NCBI GenBank assembly: GCA_029891385.1
Contig: CM057235.1
Span: 19,027,120-19,091,119, forward strand
Source of the DNA: Erythroxylum novogranatense
Taxonomy: Eukaryota; Streptophyta; Magnoliopsida; Malpighiales; Erythroxylaceae
Reading direction: 5' to 3'
Length of the DNA: 64,000 bases
Shown: positions 42,435-53,577 of the stretch, piece by piece
Layout: every line of letters starts with the position of its first letter
How positions within the stretch are numbered: the stretch's first letter is position 1
Notes under the pieces: model-generated
Database searches by the model: none
What the model saw: only the letters and a program-made list of their open reading frames with translations
Told to the model about the DNA's origin: nothing
Translations under genes and position numbers: made by a program

Positions 42435-45352
42435 TTTTTTTTTATGGATTTATTCGTTAATTATTTTTTATTTTACCTTAATTGATTTAATTATGTGTTT
42501 ATATAAATATTTTTATGTTGGGCTTGGAAATTAGAAGTTGGGACTTTAAATGAAGGCTTGGACCTAATCTTGGATGGAATGGGCTTTAGGAATAAATGAA
42601 TAAGAAGAAGGAAGAGAGCCCATTAGAGAGAGGATAAGGGAGAGCTCAAAACTATGTAGTTTTGAGAGAGGGCTTTAAGTTGAGAATTAAAAGAGTTAAG
42701 TTGCAAAAGGAAGAGAAGGAGGCAAGTGGTCGTAAGTCACCAAAGGAGAAGAGAAGAGTAAAAATCGTGAGCCAAAGGAGAAGGAGGCTGTCGGCCAAAG
42801 GGAGAGAGAGTCGTAGAAGAGAAGGTGAGATCTATGAATTTTTGGGATTTCTAAGCTAAGGTTACGGTTATTCTAGTTTAAATGTCTTATGGGTAGGTTA
42901 AGTTTAAAGTAGACTTTTATTTTGCTTGGTTTTTATGAATGTTATGCTTTCTTTTAGAATATAAATAGTGAATGGAGTATGTTTTGATTGAAGGAAATCA
43001 AGAGAACCCCACTCACGACAAGGAGGAAGGGCAATCTTGAATTCGGATATCGACGATAGGTGGGTAACATTTTTATAGTTGTTGTGTAATGGAAAAATGC
43101 CCTATGTGTGCTATCTTTGATAATTATGTGCATATTGGAAGTGTATTTCTTTTGATTTGAAAGTAAAGTGTGAAACTATGATGATTCGAAAGAATGAAAG
43201 ACGCATAAAATGCTAGTCTTTTGCTTAAATATGTGATCATAAATTGGTTGTGATTTGGCAAGAGAGAACCTACTTCGATAAGTCACGTGCACGTTGACCC
43301 CCTAGCCTTCTCCCTGTGAGCCCGCCAGGGCCCATTTAGATTCAAAATGGACTCGTTGTGTTTACGATAAACTTCGGTTTATTCGTTGTGTTTAAGGAAC
43401 TCTCGAGCCTATTGTGTGCATTCTATTCTTTAATGGTGTTTATGATGAATAATATGTGTTTTTAATTGCAAGAGGATTCCATGTTATGCCTTATGTGATG
43501 AGTTGAGTTAATTGTGATTTATGTGACAAAGTGGAGTATTTCAGCATATTATGTAAATTGCTATTGCTTTGGATTATTAATGATGTGTTGTGTGGCTCAT
43601 TACCCGATGGCTATAAACTTGTTAGCCACTGAGCCGTGTTAGCTCACCCCATTCTCCCTCCTCAGGTGCAAATTCAAGTTGAGAGCTGAACCTTGCAAAG
43701 CTTTGGGCATCACTCCAAGAAATTTAGCTACTTTTGTATTAACTAGCTTTTGGGATAGCTTTGTAAGCATATTGATCATTGAGCATCTCATCTTTTGTAT
43801 TTTGTACTTGATTTTGATGAATATGCCAATATGTAACCAAAGCTATACATGAATCTTTGTTATGATTTGAAATGAGAATGAGAGCTCTAGTACTCTCTTC
43901 ATGTGAACTTGTTGATTTGTGCACTGTGTATGGCCTTAAAATAGTGTGTATGAGTAATTTTTAGGTGTTGAGTTGTTGATGAGGTTGCCTTGAGAGAGCT
44001 CGTTGGAAATGTGCCAAGGATTTGTGAGTTGTGGAAGTTTCTGCAAATTTTTAGGTATGTTGTGTTTTTCTGCAGTTTCTGGGATGATATAGACCATCTA
44101 GGATTATTATGACTCCTTGATGGTGTTAGGCGAGCTGTAGAGCTCTTCTAGGATGTTTTATGAATTAATTTTGATGTGTTGATTGATAGGTGTGAGCGTT
44201 GGTGTTAAATGGAGGTGCTATCTAAATGGCAGATTGTCAGGCAGAGTTTTGAGCCCACTTTTGATCCTCATAGAGTTGGAATATAGGTCGGTGATCTTCA
44301 TGAGAGTTGTAGATAATTCTTTTACCTTTCCATAGACACTAAGTTTGCTTAATTTGGAGTTCTGGGTCAAAAGTTATGGAGGTCGCAAGTTCTGGTGCTG
44401 TTCAGGAAGAGCTAGTCGATCAATCTTAGTGTAAATTTTTGTTTCCCATAGAGTCCTAGCTTGCTTGTGAGTCCTTGAAAAATATATATTTTTCTTCTAG
44501 CTTTCCAACGCTTCCGACCGTGTCTAATTTGGAGTTCGGAGCCAAAAGTTATGAGGGTTAGAAGTTGTAGAGCTTGAGTCCGAATAGAGCTCGGATAGCA
44601 GTGCTCCACAAGACGAAGCGCTTAGCGCCGCCATGCCGAGCTCTGGCGCTCACCAGCATGAAAGTGCTAGCACTCGCCCATGTCGAGCTAGGCGCCTGCA
44701 GTCTTGTGGCGCTAGCGCCGCCATGCCAAGCGCTGGTGGTTAGCTCGTCTTTTGGGGGTCGGTTTTGGTCGACCGACCCCTCTTCCTTCTTTTGGCCATA
44801 ACTATTTGTGTAGACCTCCGATTAAGCTGTTTTTCGAAGCGATGGATTTCTAAGAGATTTTTCTAACTTTATACATTTGATTTATCAATTTTTATTTTAA
44901 ATTGAAAAAGGTCGTTTGAAACAAAGGGTGGAGGTCGACTGATCAAGTCCGAATATACTTTACTAATTTTGAGATATCTTGAGCTATAGAGCTCCGATCA
45001 AAGCGATTCTTGTTTTAAATTAAACTAGAGGCATAAACATACAATATTTGTGAAGGAACCGATCAGCAATTAAGCCTTTAATATTTTCAAATGCTGACCT
45101 GAAGTCGGTAGTTCACAATTTTGGCTGTTTTCTTTGAAATAGCATTTTTGCCATAACTTCTTCATTTCTAATCTGAATTGAACGATTTCAGTGGCGTTAT
45201 AATCGTGAGAGCGTAAGGAGCATATTTTTCTTAAAAAGCCGATTCAATTTTTTTCTATTGCAAGTTTCCCCTTTTGTGGTGAGTTGTGGGCCTTCTATGC
45301 TTATGTGTGCTTGTGTGGTCCGAATGTTGGGCCTCGGCGATGGGGTTCAACA
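42399..45352 (+). repeat. 3' LTR of element B (2954 bp)
   Basis: Pairs with 21993-24983. It lacks about 126 bp after GAGAGTCGTAG (near 42812), including the candidate splice donor. It has a longer GC-rich patch (44576-44745) with repeated GCGCCGCCATGCC. Ends TTCAACA before TSD AGTAA. Confidence 0.95.
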
Positions 45353-45357
45353 AGTAA
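45353..45357 (+). repeat. TSD AGTAA, right copy (element B)
   Basis: Identical to 21988-21992. A's RNase H coding resumes here on the minus strand. Confidence 0.95.
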
Positions 45358-46150
45358 TGTCTCCAATTCTTCAATGCGAAAATTATAGTAGCCAATTCCA
45401 AATCGTGAATAGGATCGTTCATCTCATAAGGCTTTAATTGCCTAGAAGCATAGGCAATCACTTTCTCTCCTTTCATCAATACGCACCCTAAACCCTTCCT
45501 AGAAGCGTCACTGTATACAATGTATCCATCATCACCATAGGGTAATGTCAAAATTGGTGCAGTAGTAAGCCTATTCTTCAATTCCTCAAAACTACTCTGG
45601 CACTCCTCAGTCCACTCAAATTTCTGATTCTTCCTCGTCAATTTGGAAAGTGGAGCAGCTATCATAGAAAAGCAATCCACGAACCTCCTGTAATATCCAG
45701 CTAATCCCAAGAAACTTCTCACTTCAGCTACATTCTTAGGTGCTTCCCATTTAACCACAGCTTCTATCTTTTGTGGATCCACATGCACTCCACGCTCTGA
45801 AATCACATGCCCAAGAAATACCACTTCTCTTAACCAAAATTCGCACTTGTCGAATTTGACATACAATTCATTCTTTTTCAAGGTCTCTAAAGCAACCCTC
45901 AAATGATCCTCATGCTCCTCATCACTCTTAGAATATACCAATATATCATCAATAAAGACAATGATAAATTGGTCCAGGAAAGACTTGAAGACTCTATTCA
46001 TCAAATCCATAAAGACTGCAGGAGCATTCGTTAACCCGAAAGGCATAACCAAAAACTCAAAGTGGCCATACCGCGTCCTAAAAGCAGTCTTGGACACATC
46101 GGTCTCCTTAATCCTCAACTGATGGTAACCCGATCTCAAATCTATCTTGA
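45358..46150 (-). pseudogene. Element A reverse transcriptase and RNase H start
   Basis: Minus strand. From [15 protein letters not shown] (first catalytic Asp just upstream) through [17 protein letters not shown] and [11 protein letters not shown], the RT catalytic box. [20 protein letters not shown] and [12 protein letters not shown] follow, and then RNase [18 protein letters not shown] (first Asp kept), to LKNWRHYL, where element B interrupts. The open frame runs on into B's LTR by chance. A frameshift at about 46150-46170 separates it from the upstream half. Confidence 0.92.
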
Positions 46151-46882
46151 AAAGACTCTCCCCTTAAATGGTCAAATAAATCATCTATGCGCGGGAGCGG
46201 ATATCTGTTCTTAATGGTGGCATGATTCAGCTTCCTGTAATCCACACACATCCACAACGACCCATCTTTCTTCTTCACAAAGAGAACCGGAGCTCCCCAA
46301 GGCGAAGAGCTCGGCCTAATGTAACCCTTCTCCAATAAATCCTCCAATTGTTCCTTAAGCTCCTTCAATTCCGCCGGAGCCATTTGGTAAGGCAGAATTG
46401 AAATCGACGTAGTACCTGGAAGAAGCTCAACGGGAAATTCAATTTCCCTAGGCGGAGGTAGTCCTGGTAATTCCTTGAGAAAGACATCCGGGAATTCCCT
46501 GACGATAGGAATGTCTTCCAACCTCCCTCTATCTGCCTTCGTGTCTAACACATAGGCCAAATATGCTTCACACCCCTTACTCATCATTCTCTCTGCTGTC
46601 ATAGCTGAAACAATCCGAGGTGGACTGACTTTTCTATCTCCTATGAATACCACTTTTCTGCCATCCTCTAGCTCGAATTCCACTGTCTTCTGCTTGTAGT
46701 CTAAATTGGCATGATACTTTCCTAATGTATCCATACCTAAGATCACATCCAATCCTCCCATCTTCAAGGGCATCAAGTCTACCACAAATTTTCCTCCACT
46801 AATCCCTATCTCACACTCTCTATACACTTGACTGATAATAATATACTAGCCGATCGGAGTACTCACCATCAGCGGAGTATCC
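46151..46882 (-). pseudogene. Element A protease C-terminal half and RT start
   Basis: Minus strand. [20 protein letters not shown] and [19 protein letters not shown] belong to the protease. [33 protein letters not shown] and [19 protein letters not shown] lead into the RT, with [19 protein letters not shown]. Compared with B, the protease active-site segment (DPGS) and the preceding gag knuckle are absent: A's sequence breaks off at 46882, next to the rearranged edge of copia element D. Confidence 0.9.
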
Positions 46883-47005
46883 ATGTGTCTATATAACGAT
46901 GTCAAACCATAACGACCATGTGTCTATATAACGATGTCTATATAACGATGTCAAACCATAACGACCATAACGACCATGGTATAACGACCTGCGTGGATAC
47001 CATCA
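46883..47005. other. Scrambled filler DNA at left edge of element D
   Basis: Made of partial direct copies of nearby D LTR sequence (ATGTGTCTATATAACGATG at 46883 and 46918, further CATAACGACC pieces). It also holds an inverted copy of an LTR segment: 46985-47001 is the reverse complement of 47076-47094 with two bases missing. The junction with A shows ATCC microhomology (46879-46882). This pattern is typical of end joining with template switching. Confidence 0.75.
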
Positions 47006-47458
47006 CCGAAAGCCAGGATCCATGTGTTTATATAACGATGTCAAACCATAACGACCAAAAGAGATCGTCTCTAACGGTATCCACGCAGAGGTCGGAGAAC
47101 CTAACCGGGGCAAACCCTTTGACCCAGGAATAGCTAGAATAAAGTGAAGACTGCTAGATCTTACCTTATTCTTGGAGAGCTAAGGAGAAAACGATGGAGG
47201 AGAAGCTTGGAGAGGAGAATGTCGTGGGTTTTTGAAAGGAAGCTTAAAAAACCACTTTTTCAATTAACCCTCTCATATATGCAACGATCATCATCTACTT
47301 TTAGTCTTCAAATAGATTTTTTCTTCTCATGGCCACTTGTCACACACGATGATCACCTTCATTTGTCCTTTAGTTCATTTTGTCTTTAACCATTTAAAGA
47401 CATTAATGGCTAAAGAAATAATCATCATTTGGTCTTCTCTCCTCCTTCCACGTTAGTC

Positions 47459-47551
<93 letters not shown>

Positions 47552-48797
47552 TATATATATTAATTATAAATGCCGAGGTGATCCAGTCACACTGGGTCGG
47601 TCTCTACCGGTTCCTATGGAAAAACACCAAAACTCCGTCTCAAGAATATCGATGTCGCGATCTCATCGACATATCCCAATCTCATCGGGATCCATTTAGT
47701 CCTATTGCTCTCCATATATTGGATCTCTGTCTAAAACTAGTTTACGAATTCTCTGAATCACTCTTATGCGTGTGACCCATTAGGTTCCCGGTTATGTTGT
47801 CCACTTAGATTAACACTTAATCTGAGCAAGTCACGAGCGATATCTAGCAACACATCATGACCCCCAATTGACCGGAAAGTCATTGGTTTGACGAATGAAC
47901 CTATGTTCACGACGAACCATATCACGAACCCTTACTGTGCAATTCGTCCTTTCACCATGCTATACCCTACTTGGTTATGAGTATGGGCAAAGTGTCAACT
48001 CTTACTAGACTGAGTACGTCAAATCTAGTCCAAGTGATATCAGTTCTTGTCCTGGGACTCATTACTTTATATGTCAATGAAGACACTCTTCATGACATAT
48101 GTACTTCGGCCAGAGATTTCCAAGTAATGATCCTAACAAGAGGTCATGGGTATCATCTTCTGCTATCACAGAGGTGGTGAATCCTCTATTGGCTACTCAA
48201 TTACCTTCGAATACCTCAAGCTGTACCCAAGCACCACCCTACGAGCGACCTTTGTAAGGCAACAAGGAATGGAGTTAAAGCACGTAATCAAGATTCAAGA
48301 TATCCTCGAGTACCTCAAGTCTAAGAATATTTGCACCATTGCATGATGAGATTATCACCGACATTAGAATAGACATTCATGTGATGATCTCATAGCAGTC
48401 ATCAAATGTACTTACTACCGTAGTAAGCATTCACATCTCAACCCTAAACATCTCATATTTACGCTTACGAGATCCACCGCTGATCAAATCAAGGAGCTTG
48501 AGATGTGCTAGTCTCTCGGATTAACGATGTCCAGCCAAGAATCCTACGACTAGGATAATTTAGATACTAACATAATTGCACATGATAGGAATCTCAGTAG
48601 TATGATCACATCACAATTTCCTTCATGTTATGTCATGTACCATGGACTTCATTAATTTGCTTATAGGTCAATATCAATTCATAAATAATGAACATCAAAT
48701 TAATGAAATATGCCTTTCGTTATTTATTCATAAAGTATGTACACAACTTTGTACAAAGCGCGCTAAAGGCGATTGCCTTTAGAGCACTACTCCAACA
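47006..48797 (-). repeat. 3' LTR of element D, 5'-truncated edge and TA expansion
   Basis: Matches 54757-56485. Ends CTCCAACA. Contains an 85-bp pure TA run (47462-47546) where the other LTR has only a short TATATA/TTAATTAA stretch (about 55212-55243). Confidence 0.88.
47462..47546. repeat. (TA)n microsatellite, 85 bp
   Basis: Uninterrupted alternating T and A, followed by a second short TA stretch to about 47560. Absent from the partner LTR, so it expanded after insertion of D, or the assembly is uncertain here. Confidence 0.95.
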
Positions 48798-48812
48798 AAA
48801 TCTCTCACTTGA
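48798..48812 (-). other. Polypurine tract of element D
   Basis: Minus-strand CAAGTGAGAGATTT directly before TGTTGGAG of the 3' LTR. Confidence 0.7.
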
Positions 48813-48813
48813 C

Positions 48814-49299
48814 CTAAAGCCAATCGCCTTGATATCTAATACCATAGGCGAGTAAATAAGAATCAAAGCTCTTCTGTGATAATGCCTTCGTCAACGGATC
48901 AGCAATATTTTGCTCAGTGGGAATTCTCTCTATCTGGACATCACCTCGACCAATGATCTCCCTAATCATATGATATCTGCGGAGTACGTGTTTGGATCGT
49001 TGATGAGACCTTGGTTCCTTCGCCTACGCAATAGCCCCATTGTTATCACAATACAACTGTATGGGCCCATCACAGCTAGGAATCACACCAAGTTCAGTAA
49101 AGAACTTTTTGATCCAAACTGCTTCCTTTGTTGCGTCTGAAGCGGCAATGTACTCTGTCTCGGTTGTTGAATCGACAGTTGTCTCTTGTTTGGAACTCTT
49201 CCAACTGACCACCCCACCGTTCAATGTGAATATATAACCTGATTGGGATTTAGAATCATCCTTATCAGATTGAAAACTAGCATCTGTATACCCGCTCAC
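48814..49299 (-). pseudogene. Element D RNase H
   Basis: Minus strand. SGYTDASFQSDKDDSKSQSG (first Asp), GGVVSWKSSKQETTVDSTTE (Glu region), EYIAASDATKEAVW (second Asp) and LYCDNNGAI are the copia RNase H signatures. The C-terminus reads LSQKSFDSYLLAYGIR with a stop at 48814-48816. It is in frame with the RT piece except for one TGA at the join (49303). A further disruption lies near 48900-49020. Confidence 0.88.
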
Positions 49300-49302
49300 T
49301 TT

Positions 49303-50658
49303 TCAATTTCCATCTCCATATATCAAGAAATCATCCTTAGTCCTTCGCAAGTACTTGAGGATATTCTTGACAGCCACCCAGTGACCCTCACCAGGATCCG
49401 ATTGGTATCTGCTCGTAACACTTAGAGCATATGATACATCGAGTCTCGTACATAGCATTGCGAACATGATAGATCCTACTGCAGATGCATACGGGATCAT
49501 ATTCATGCGCATCTTCTCATCTTGTGTCTTAGGACACATAGATTTCAAGAGTGTTATCCCATGAGTCATGGGAAGGTACCCTCTCTTGGATTGTTCCATG
49601 CTAAACCTCTTTAGCATCTTGTCTATGTACGCTGATTGTGAAAGACCAAGCAATCTTTTTGATCGATCTCTATAAATCTTTATCCCAAGGATATAAGTTG
49701 CTTCACCAAGGTCTTTCATGGCAAATTGTTTGGACAACCAAATCTTCACAGCTTGTAGCATAGAGATATTGTTTCCTTTTAATAATATGTCATCTACATA
49801 TAGCACAAGGAATACGATTGCAGTCCCACTAACCTTCTTATACACACAGTGTTCATCCGGATTTTGTGAGAAACCAAACTCTTTGATTACCTCATCAAAA
49901 CGGATATTCCAACTCCTGGATGCTTGTTTCAATCCATAGATGGATTTTTGAAGCTTGCATACCTTTTCGCCATCATAGGAGATGAAGCCCTCAGGTTGTG
50001 TCATATACACATCCTCAGTTAGATTTTCATTTAGGAAAGATGTCTTTACATCCATTTGCCATATCTCATAATCATAATGAGTGGCAATGGCTAGGAGTAT
50101 TCTAATGGATTTAAGCATTGCTACTGGGCTAAAGGTCTCGTCGTAGTCAATTCCTTGTCTTTGACGAAAACCTTTAGCCACAAGCCTTGCTTTATAGGTA
50201 ATCACATTACCATCCATGTCGGTTTTCTTTTTGAAAACCCATTTACACCCTATGGGTTTTATTCCTTCGGGTGCCTCAACCAAAGTCCATACTTGGTTTT
50301 CATACATGGAATCCATTTCAGCCTTCATGGCATGAAGCCATTTCTCAGACTCTGAAATCTTCAGAACCTCTTCATAGGTAGTAGGCTCATTATCTTCTAT
50401 GAGCAATACGTCATTCTGTTCACTCACGAGAAATCCATATCTCTCGGGAACAGAGCGTATCCTACGTGATCTACGAACTTCTTGTGTTGAAGAAGGTTGA
50501 ACTGTTACTTCATCTGTATGAGTCACAGTTTCAGGTTTAGGCAATTGATCTACGTCTGTTCGAGCATCTTGAACTTCTTCAAGTTCAATTTTGCTCCCAC
50601 TGTCTTCTTGTAAAAGAAACTCTTTCTCTAAAAAGACAGCATGCTTTGAAATAAACAC
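49303..50658 (-). pseudogene. Element D reverse transcriptase
   Basis: 451 open codons, minus strand. An acidic linker with RRSRRIRSVPERYGF precedes the RVT_2 domain. WTLVEAPEGIKPIGCKWVF, KARLVAKGFRQRQGIDYDET (copia hallmark), WQMDVKTSFLNENL (first catalytic Asp) and LYVDDILL (YVDD box) are all present, followed by GLSQSAYIDKMLKRFSM and YALSVTSRYQSDPGEGHW. Domain order and length fit a full copia RT. It ends at an in-frame TGA before RNase H. Confidence 0.92.
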
Positions 50659-50791
50659 CTTTGTTCCTCAACAAGGTAGAATTGATATCCCATTGTTTCT
50701 TTAGGATATCCTACTAACAAACATTTGTCGACTTTGCATCAAGTTTATCTAACTCAGATCCGCTTCACATAAGCGTGACAACCCCAAACTT
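50659..50791 (-). pseudogene. Element D integrase-RT linker, frameshifted
   Basis: Short segment between the integrase and RT frames with several stops on the minus strand. It would normally encode the end of integrase and the start of the linker. Traces such as VVTLM and GSELDKLDAKS are readable. Confidence 0.6.
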
Positions 50792-51691
50792 TCAAATGAG
50801 TAAGATAGGGTCTTTGTTAGTCCGCATCTCATATAGAGTAACATCAATCGCCTTAGATGGAACTCGCTTAACAAATAAACAGCTTGTCTCGAGTGCATAC
50901 CCCCAAAAGGATTTTGGTAACTTTGCAAAGTCCATCATCGACCGTACCATGTCTAACAAGGTTCGATTTCTCCTTTCAGCCACACCATTATGCTGTGGTG
51001 TGTAAGGTGGAGTCCATTGAGATAAAATCTCATTATCTCTGAGATAATCTAAAAATTGTTGGTCTAAGTATTCCCCACCACGATCGGATCGTAATGTTTT
51101 GATACTTTTCCCAAGTTGGTTTTCTACTTCATTTCTGAATTGTTTGAACTTTTCAAATGCTTCAGATTTGTATCTCATGAGATACAGATACCCATATCGA
51201 GAATAATCATCGATAAAGGTAATGAAGTAAAGACAACCACTTCTAACATGGATGGACATCGGACCACGTACATCTGAATGTATTAGGTCTAATACTCCAG
51301 TCGCTCGTTCACCCTTTCCCTTAAAGGGTAACTTAGTCATCTTGCCTAATAAACAAGATTCACATGTGTCATATGATTCATAATCAAATGACCCTAAACT
51401 ACCACTCTTATGGAGCTTAGCTATGCGTCTCTCATTTATATGGCCAAGGCGACAATGCCATAAGTAAGTTGATTTTAAACTATCTCGTTTATGTCTTTTC
51501 GTGTCATTGGCATTCATAATTGGATGTGACATATCTAATATGTAAATTTCATTGCATAATGTACCAGTACCATAAAGCATTCCATTCAAAATAATAGAAC
51601 AACCATTGCTACTAAAAGTCAAATGGAAACCAGCTCTATTTAAACAAGAAACAGCAATATGTTCTTTGTTAAAACAGGTACAAAATAACAT
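50792..51691 (-). pseudogene. Element D integrase with GAG-pre-integrase domain
   Basis: Minus strand. GAG-pre-integrase with His-His-Cys-Cys: LWHCRLGHINERRIAKLHKS then CESCLLGKMTKLPF. Core: first Asp in LDLIHSDVRGPM, FIDDYSRYGYLYLM, second Asp in TLRSDRGGEYLDQQFL, Glu in HNGVAERRNRTLLDMVRSMM. It inserts element DNA into the host genome. The frame is intact for 299 codons, then breaks after KRVPSKAIDVTLYEM-type sequence. Confidence 0.92.
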
Positions 51692-51979
51692 TCATCCAGT
51701 TTAATTACAAGCCCACTGGGGAATGACAAAAAATAAGTGCTTACGGCTAATGCAGCAACTCTTGCTCCATTTCCTACACGCAGGTCTAGTTCTCCCTTCA
51801 TGAGCTATCTCATCGTCCCCGAGGCCCCGTGATATCATCAGATATGTGTGAGCCACAACCGTATCTAATACCCATATGTTATGGTCGTAAATGATTAACC
51901 TCAATGACAAACATACCTTAAGGAGCTGAGGCATCTGATGCCTTCTTCTGCTTCAATTCTTCCAGATAGACTTTATAGC
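51692..51979 (-). pseudogene. Element D protease region, degenerate
   Basis: Minus strand. Reads NIWVLDTVVAHTYLMISRGL, where copia proteases have a DTG-type active site followed by SHI; the glycine is replaced and the frame is disturbed. A gag knuckle remnant (CFHCGKAALC) just upstream has lost its histidine/cysteine half. Both changes would inactivate the polyprotein. Confidence 0.75.
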
Positions 51980-52411
51980 TTAAGCAAAGGGCCGCCTTGC
52001 CACAATGGAAGCAAGTTTCTTTAGCGCAGCTTTGGTTTTTTTTTGCTGCACTTCCTTTGGTTTCTTAGACCTTTTCTTCTTCGCTTTTCTTCTTGAACCG
52101 TAAGAAGTAGAGTCCACCACGAGCATCGGCTTGCTATCCTTCTTGACAAATTGCTCATTGCTTTTGAGTAGATTGATCAACTCAGGGATTGTCGTGGAAA
52201 TTTGATTCATCCGATAATTCAACACAAACTGTGAATAACTATTAGACAATCCAACTAGAATTAAGTCAATACTTAATTCATAATCCATAACAAAACCCAA
52301 GACGGCCAACCTCTCAATATACCCATTCATCTTCAGTGCATACTGCACTGCAGATGAACCTGGAGTTATCTTAGTAGTGAAGAGTAGCCCGAGGTCTCGA
52401 ACCTTTCGCAT
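51980..52411 (-). pseudogene. Element D gag, central and C-terminal part
   Basis: Minus strand, 143 codons. MNGYIERLAVLGFVMDYELS, LILVGLSNSYSQFVLNYRMN and TIPELINLLKSNEQFVKKDS match the UBN2-type gag of copia elements. A basic tail (RRKAKKKRSKKPKEV) follows. It ends near the damaged zinc knuckle. Confidence 0.85.
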
Positions 52412-52804
52412 CGAGCTTGCTCATCGAAAAGCTCTCTAAGATGAAACACTATGGTATGAGCATCCATAGACTCATGCCGCTTCGCAGCTCGGTGACATAG
52501 AGGCGAGCATAATACAGTAACCATGTCACCGTCTTTGAGATGCTTACGATAAACTTTCGATCCTCATCAAGCATCAACAAGAAGTGGATCGTGAAGTGGA
52601 ACATCTAGACATAGCCAAGTTCCTCGATCCGAGAACAATTCTCGATTTCAACCAATCGAGAAAATTAGGTCCAGCTAATTTATTAGAGTCCATAAGTGAG
52701 CGCAAATTCACATCGAAGACATCTTCAATCAACCTAAAGAGAAAGAGAGAAAGAATGTTGAATAGAATTACATGCATGATCATAAGGACTTGCATGAAAT
52801 GCAT
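52412..52804 (-). pseudogene. Element D gag N-terminus, frameshifted
   Basis: Minus strand. DVNLRSLMDSNKLAGPNF then LDWLKSRIVLGSRNLA (about 52600-52730) is the start of the gag domain. Frameshifts follow between 52412 and 52600, where the 5' half of UBN2 should lie. Confidence 0.75.
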
Positions 52805-52888
52805 ATGGCTCCCACTAGTTTAAAAAATCCATAACCCTCATTACTTAATCCAAGAAACATTATGACAAATGTCCTAGTGGGTCGATAT

Positions 52889-53070
52889 CCGACATTACTA
52901 AAATGACCTTAGTTTACCCAACAAGCCACCTTAGGTCAATCGGTAGGTATCGGTCATACCAATTGCATCATAGATATCCGACATTACTAAAATGACCTTG
53001 GTTTACCTAATAAGCCACCTTAGATCAATCGGCGTATCGGTCATACCAGCCACATCACAGTGCAATTATC
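52889..53070. repeat. Two tandem units of about 90 bp in D leader
   Basis: Both start CCGACATTACTAAAATGACC and continue with related sequence through CAATCGG and CGGTCATACCA. They are slightly diverged. Confidence 0.75.
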
Positions 53071-53490
53071 GACTAGTGCTATCAACTCGTAATGTATGCA
53101 CACATTGGGTTATCAACTCTCGATGCGCGCACATCTAATGACGCTACCCAATTTCACCTCTCGCTTCACGCTGACCTTGAGTTTACTCAACAAATCAACG
53201 TTTAGTGAAAACCGACCCATTAATCCGAAAATCTTATTTTCATGGTTCGAACATATCCGTATAGAGTGAGCTTGGGTTTACCTAACAACCCTAACTCTAT
53301 AAGAACTCTGGTTCTCCCCATATTAATGGAAGGCGTTAGTTTTCATATTATGTGTGAGGGATTTCAAACTCTAGTCTCATCCAAGTTGTAGGATTATAGT
53401 CACAATGACTATATGGAATGATTTAGGACATTTCATCAATCACATTGAGTCTATACCTATAATCATCCATCATCTCACCTAAGCATGTTG

Positions 53491-53577
53491 TAAGTCGACT
53501 TACCTGAGCATGCAAGTCGACTTATGCTACTGTGCACATGCAAGTCGACTTATACCATTGTGCAAGTCGACTTACAC
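53491..53577. repeat. Four AAGTCGACTT palindromes in D leader
   Basis: Exact 10-bp palindromes spaced roughly 20-30 bases apart with TGCA or ATGC between, resembling the clusters in the 9571-14444 copia element. Confidence 0.8.

Larger units (their letters stand above)
21993..45352 (+). mobile_element. Ty3/gypsy chromovirus element B, nested in A, carrying C
   Basis: LTRs 21993-24983 and 42399-45352, perfect TSD AGTAA, primer site TGGTATCAGAGC and purine tract AGGAGGGGAGAAT. Plus strand, opposite to A. Its proteins are nearly the same as A's, so a family member jumped into an older copy. Its integrase is split by element C (28743-41262). Own length without C is about 10.8 kb. Inactive: gag broken, two in-frame stops and one frameshift before the C insertion, and another frameshift near the end. 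Confidence 0.95.

Noticed and set aside
47971..48346. Open frames in element D's LTRs (also 55650-56051)
   Set aside because: Parallel copies exist only because the LTRs are repeats; the frames are interrupted differently in each and lie antisense to the element.
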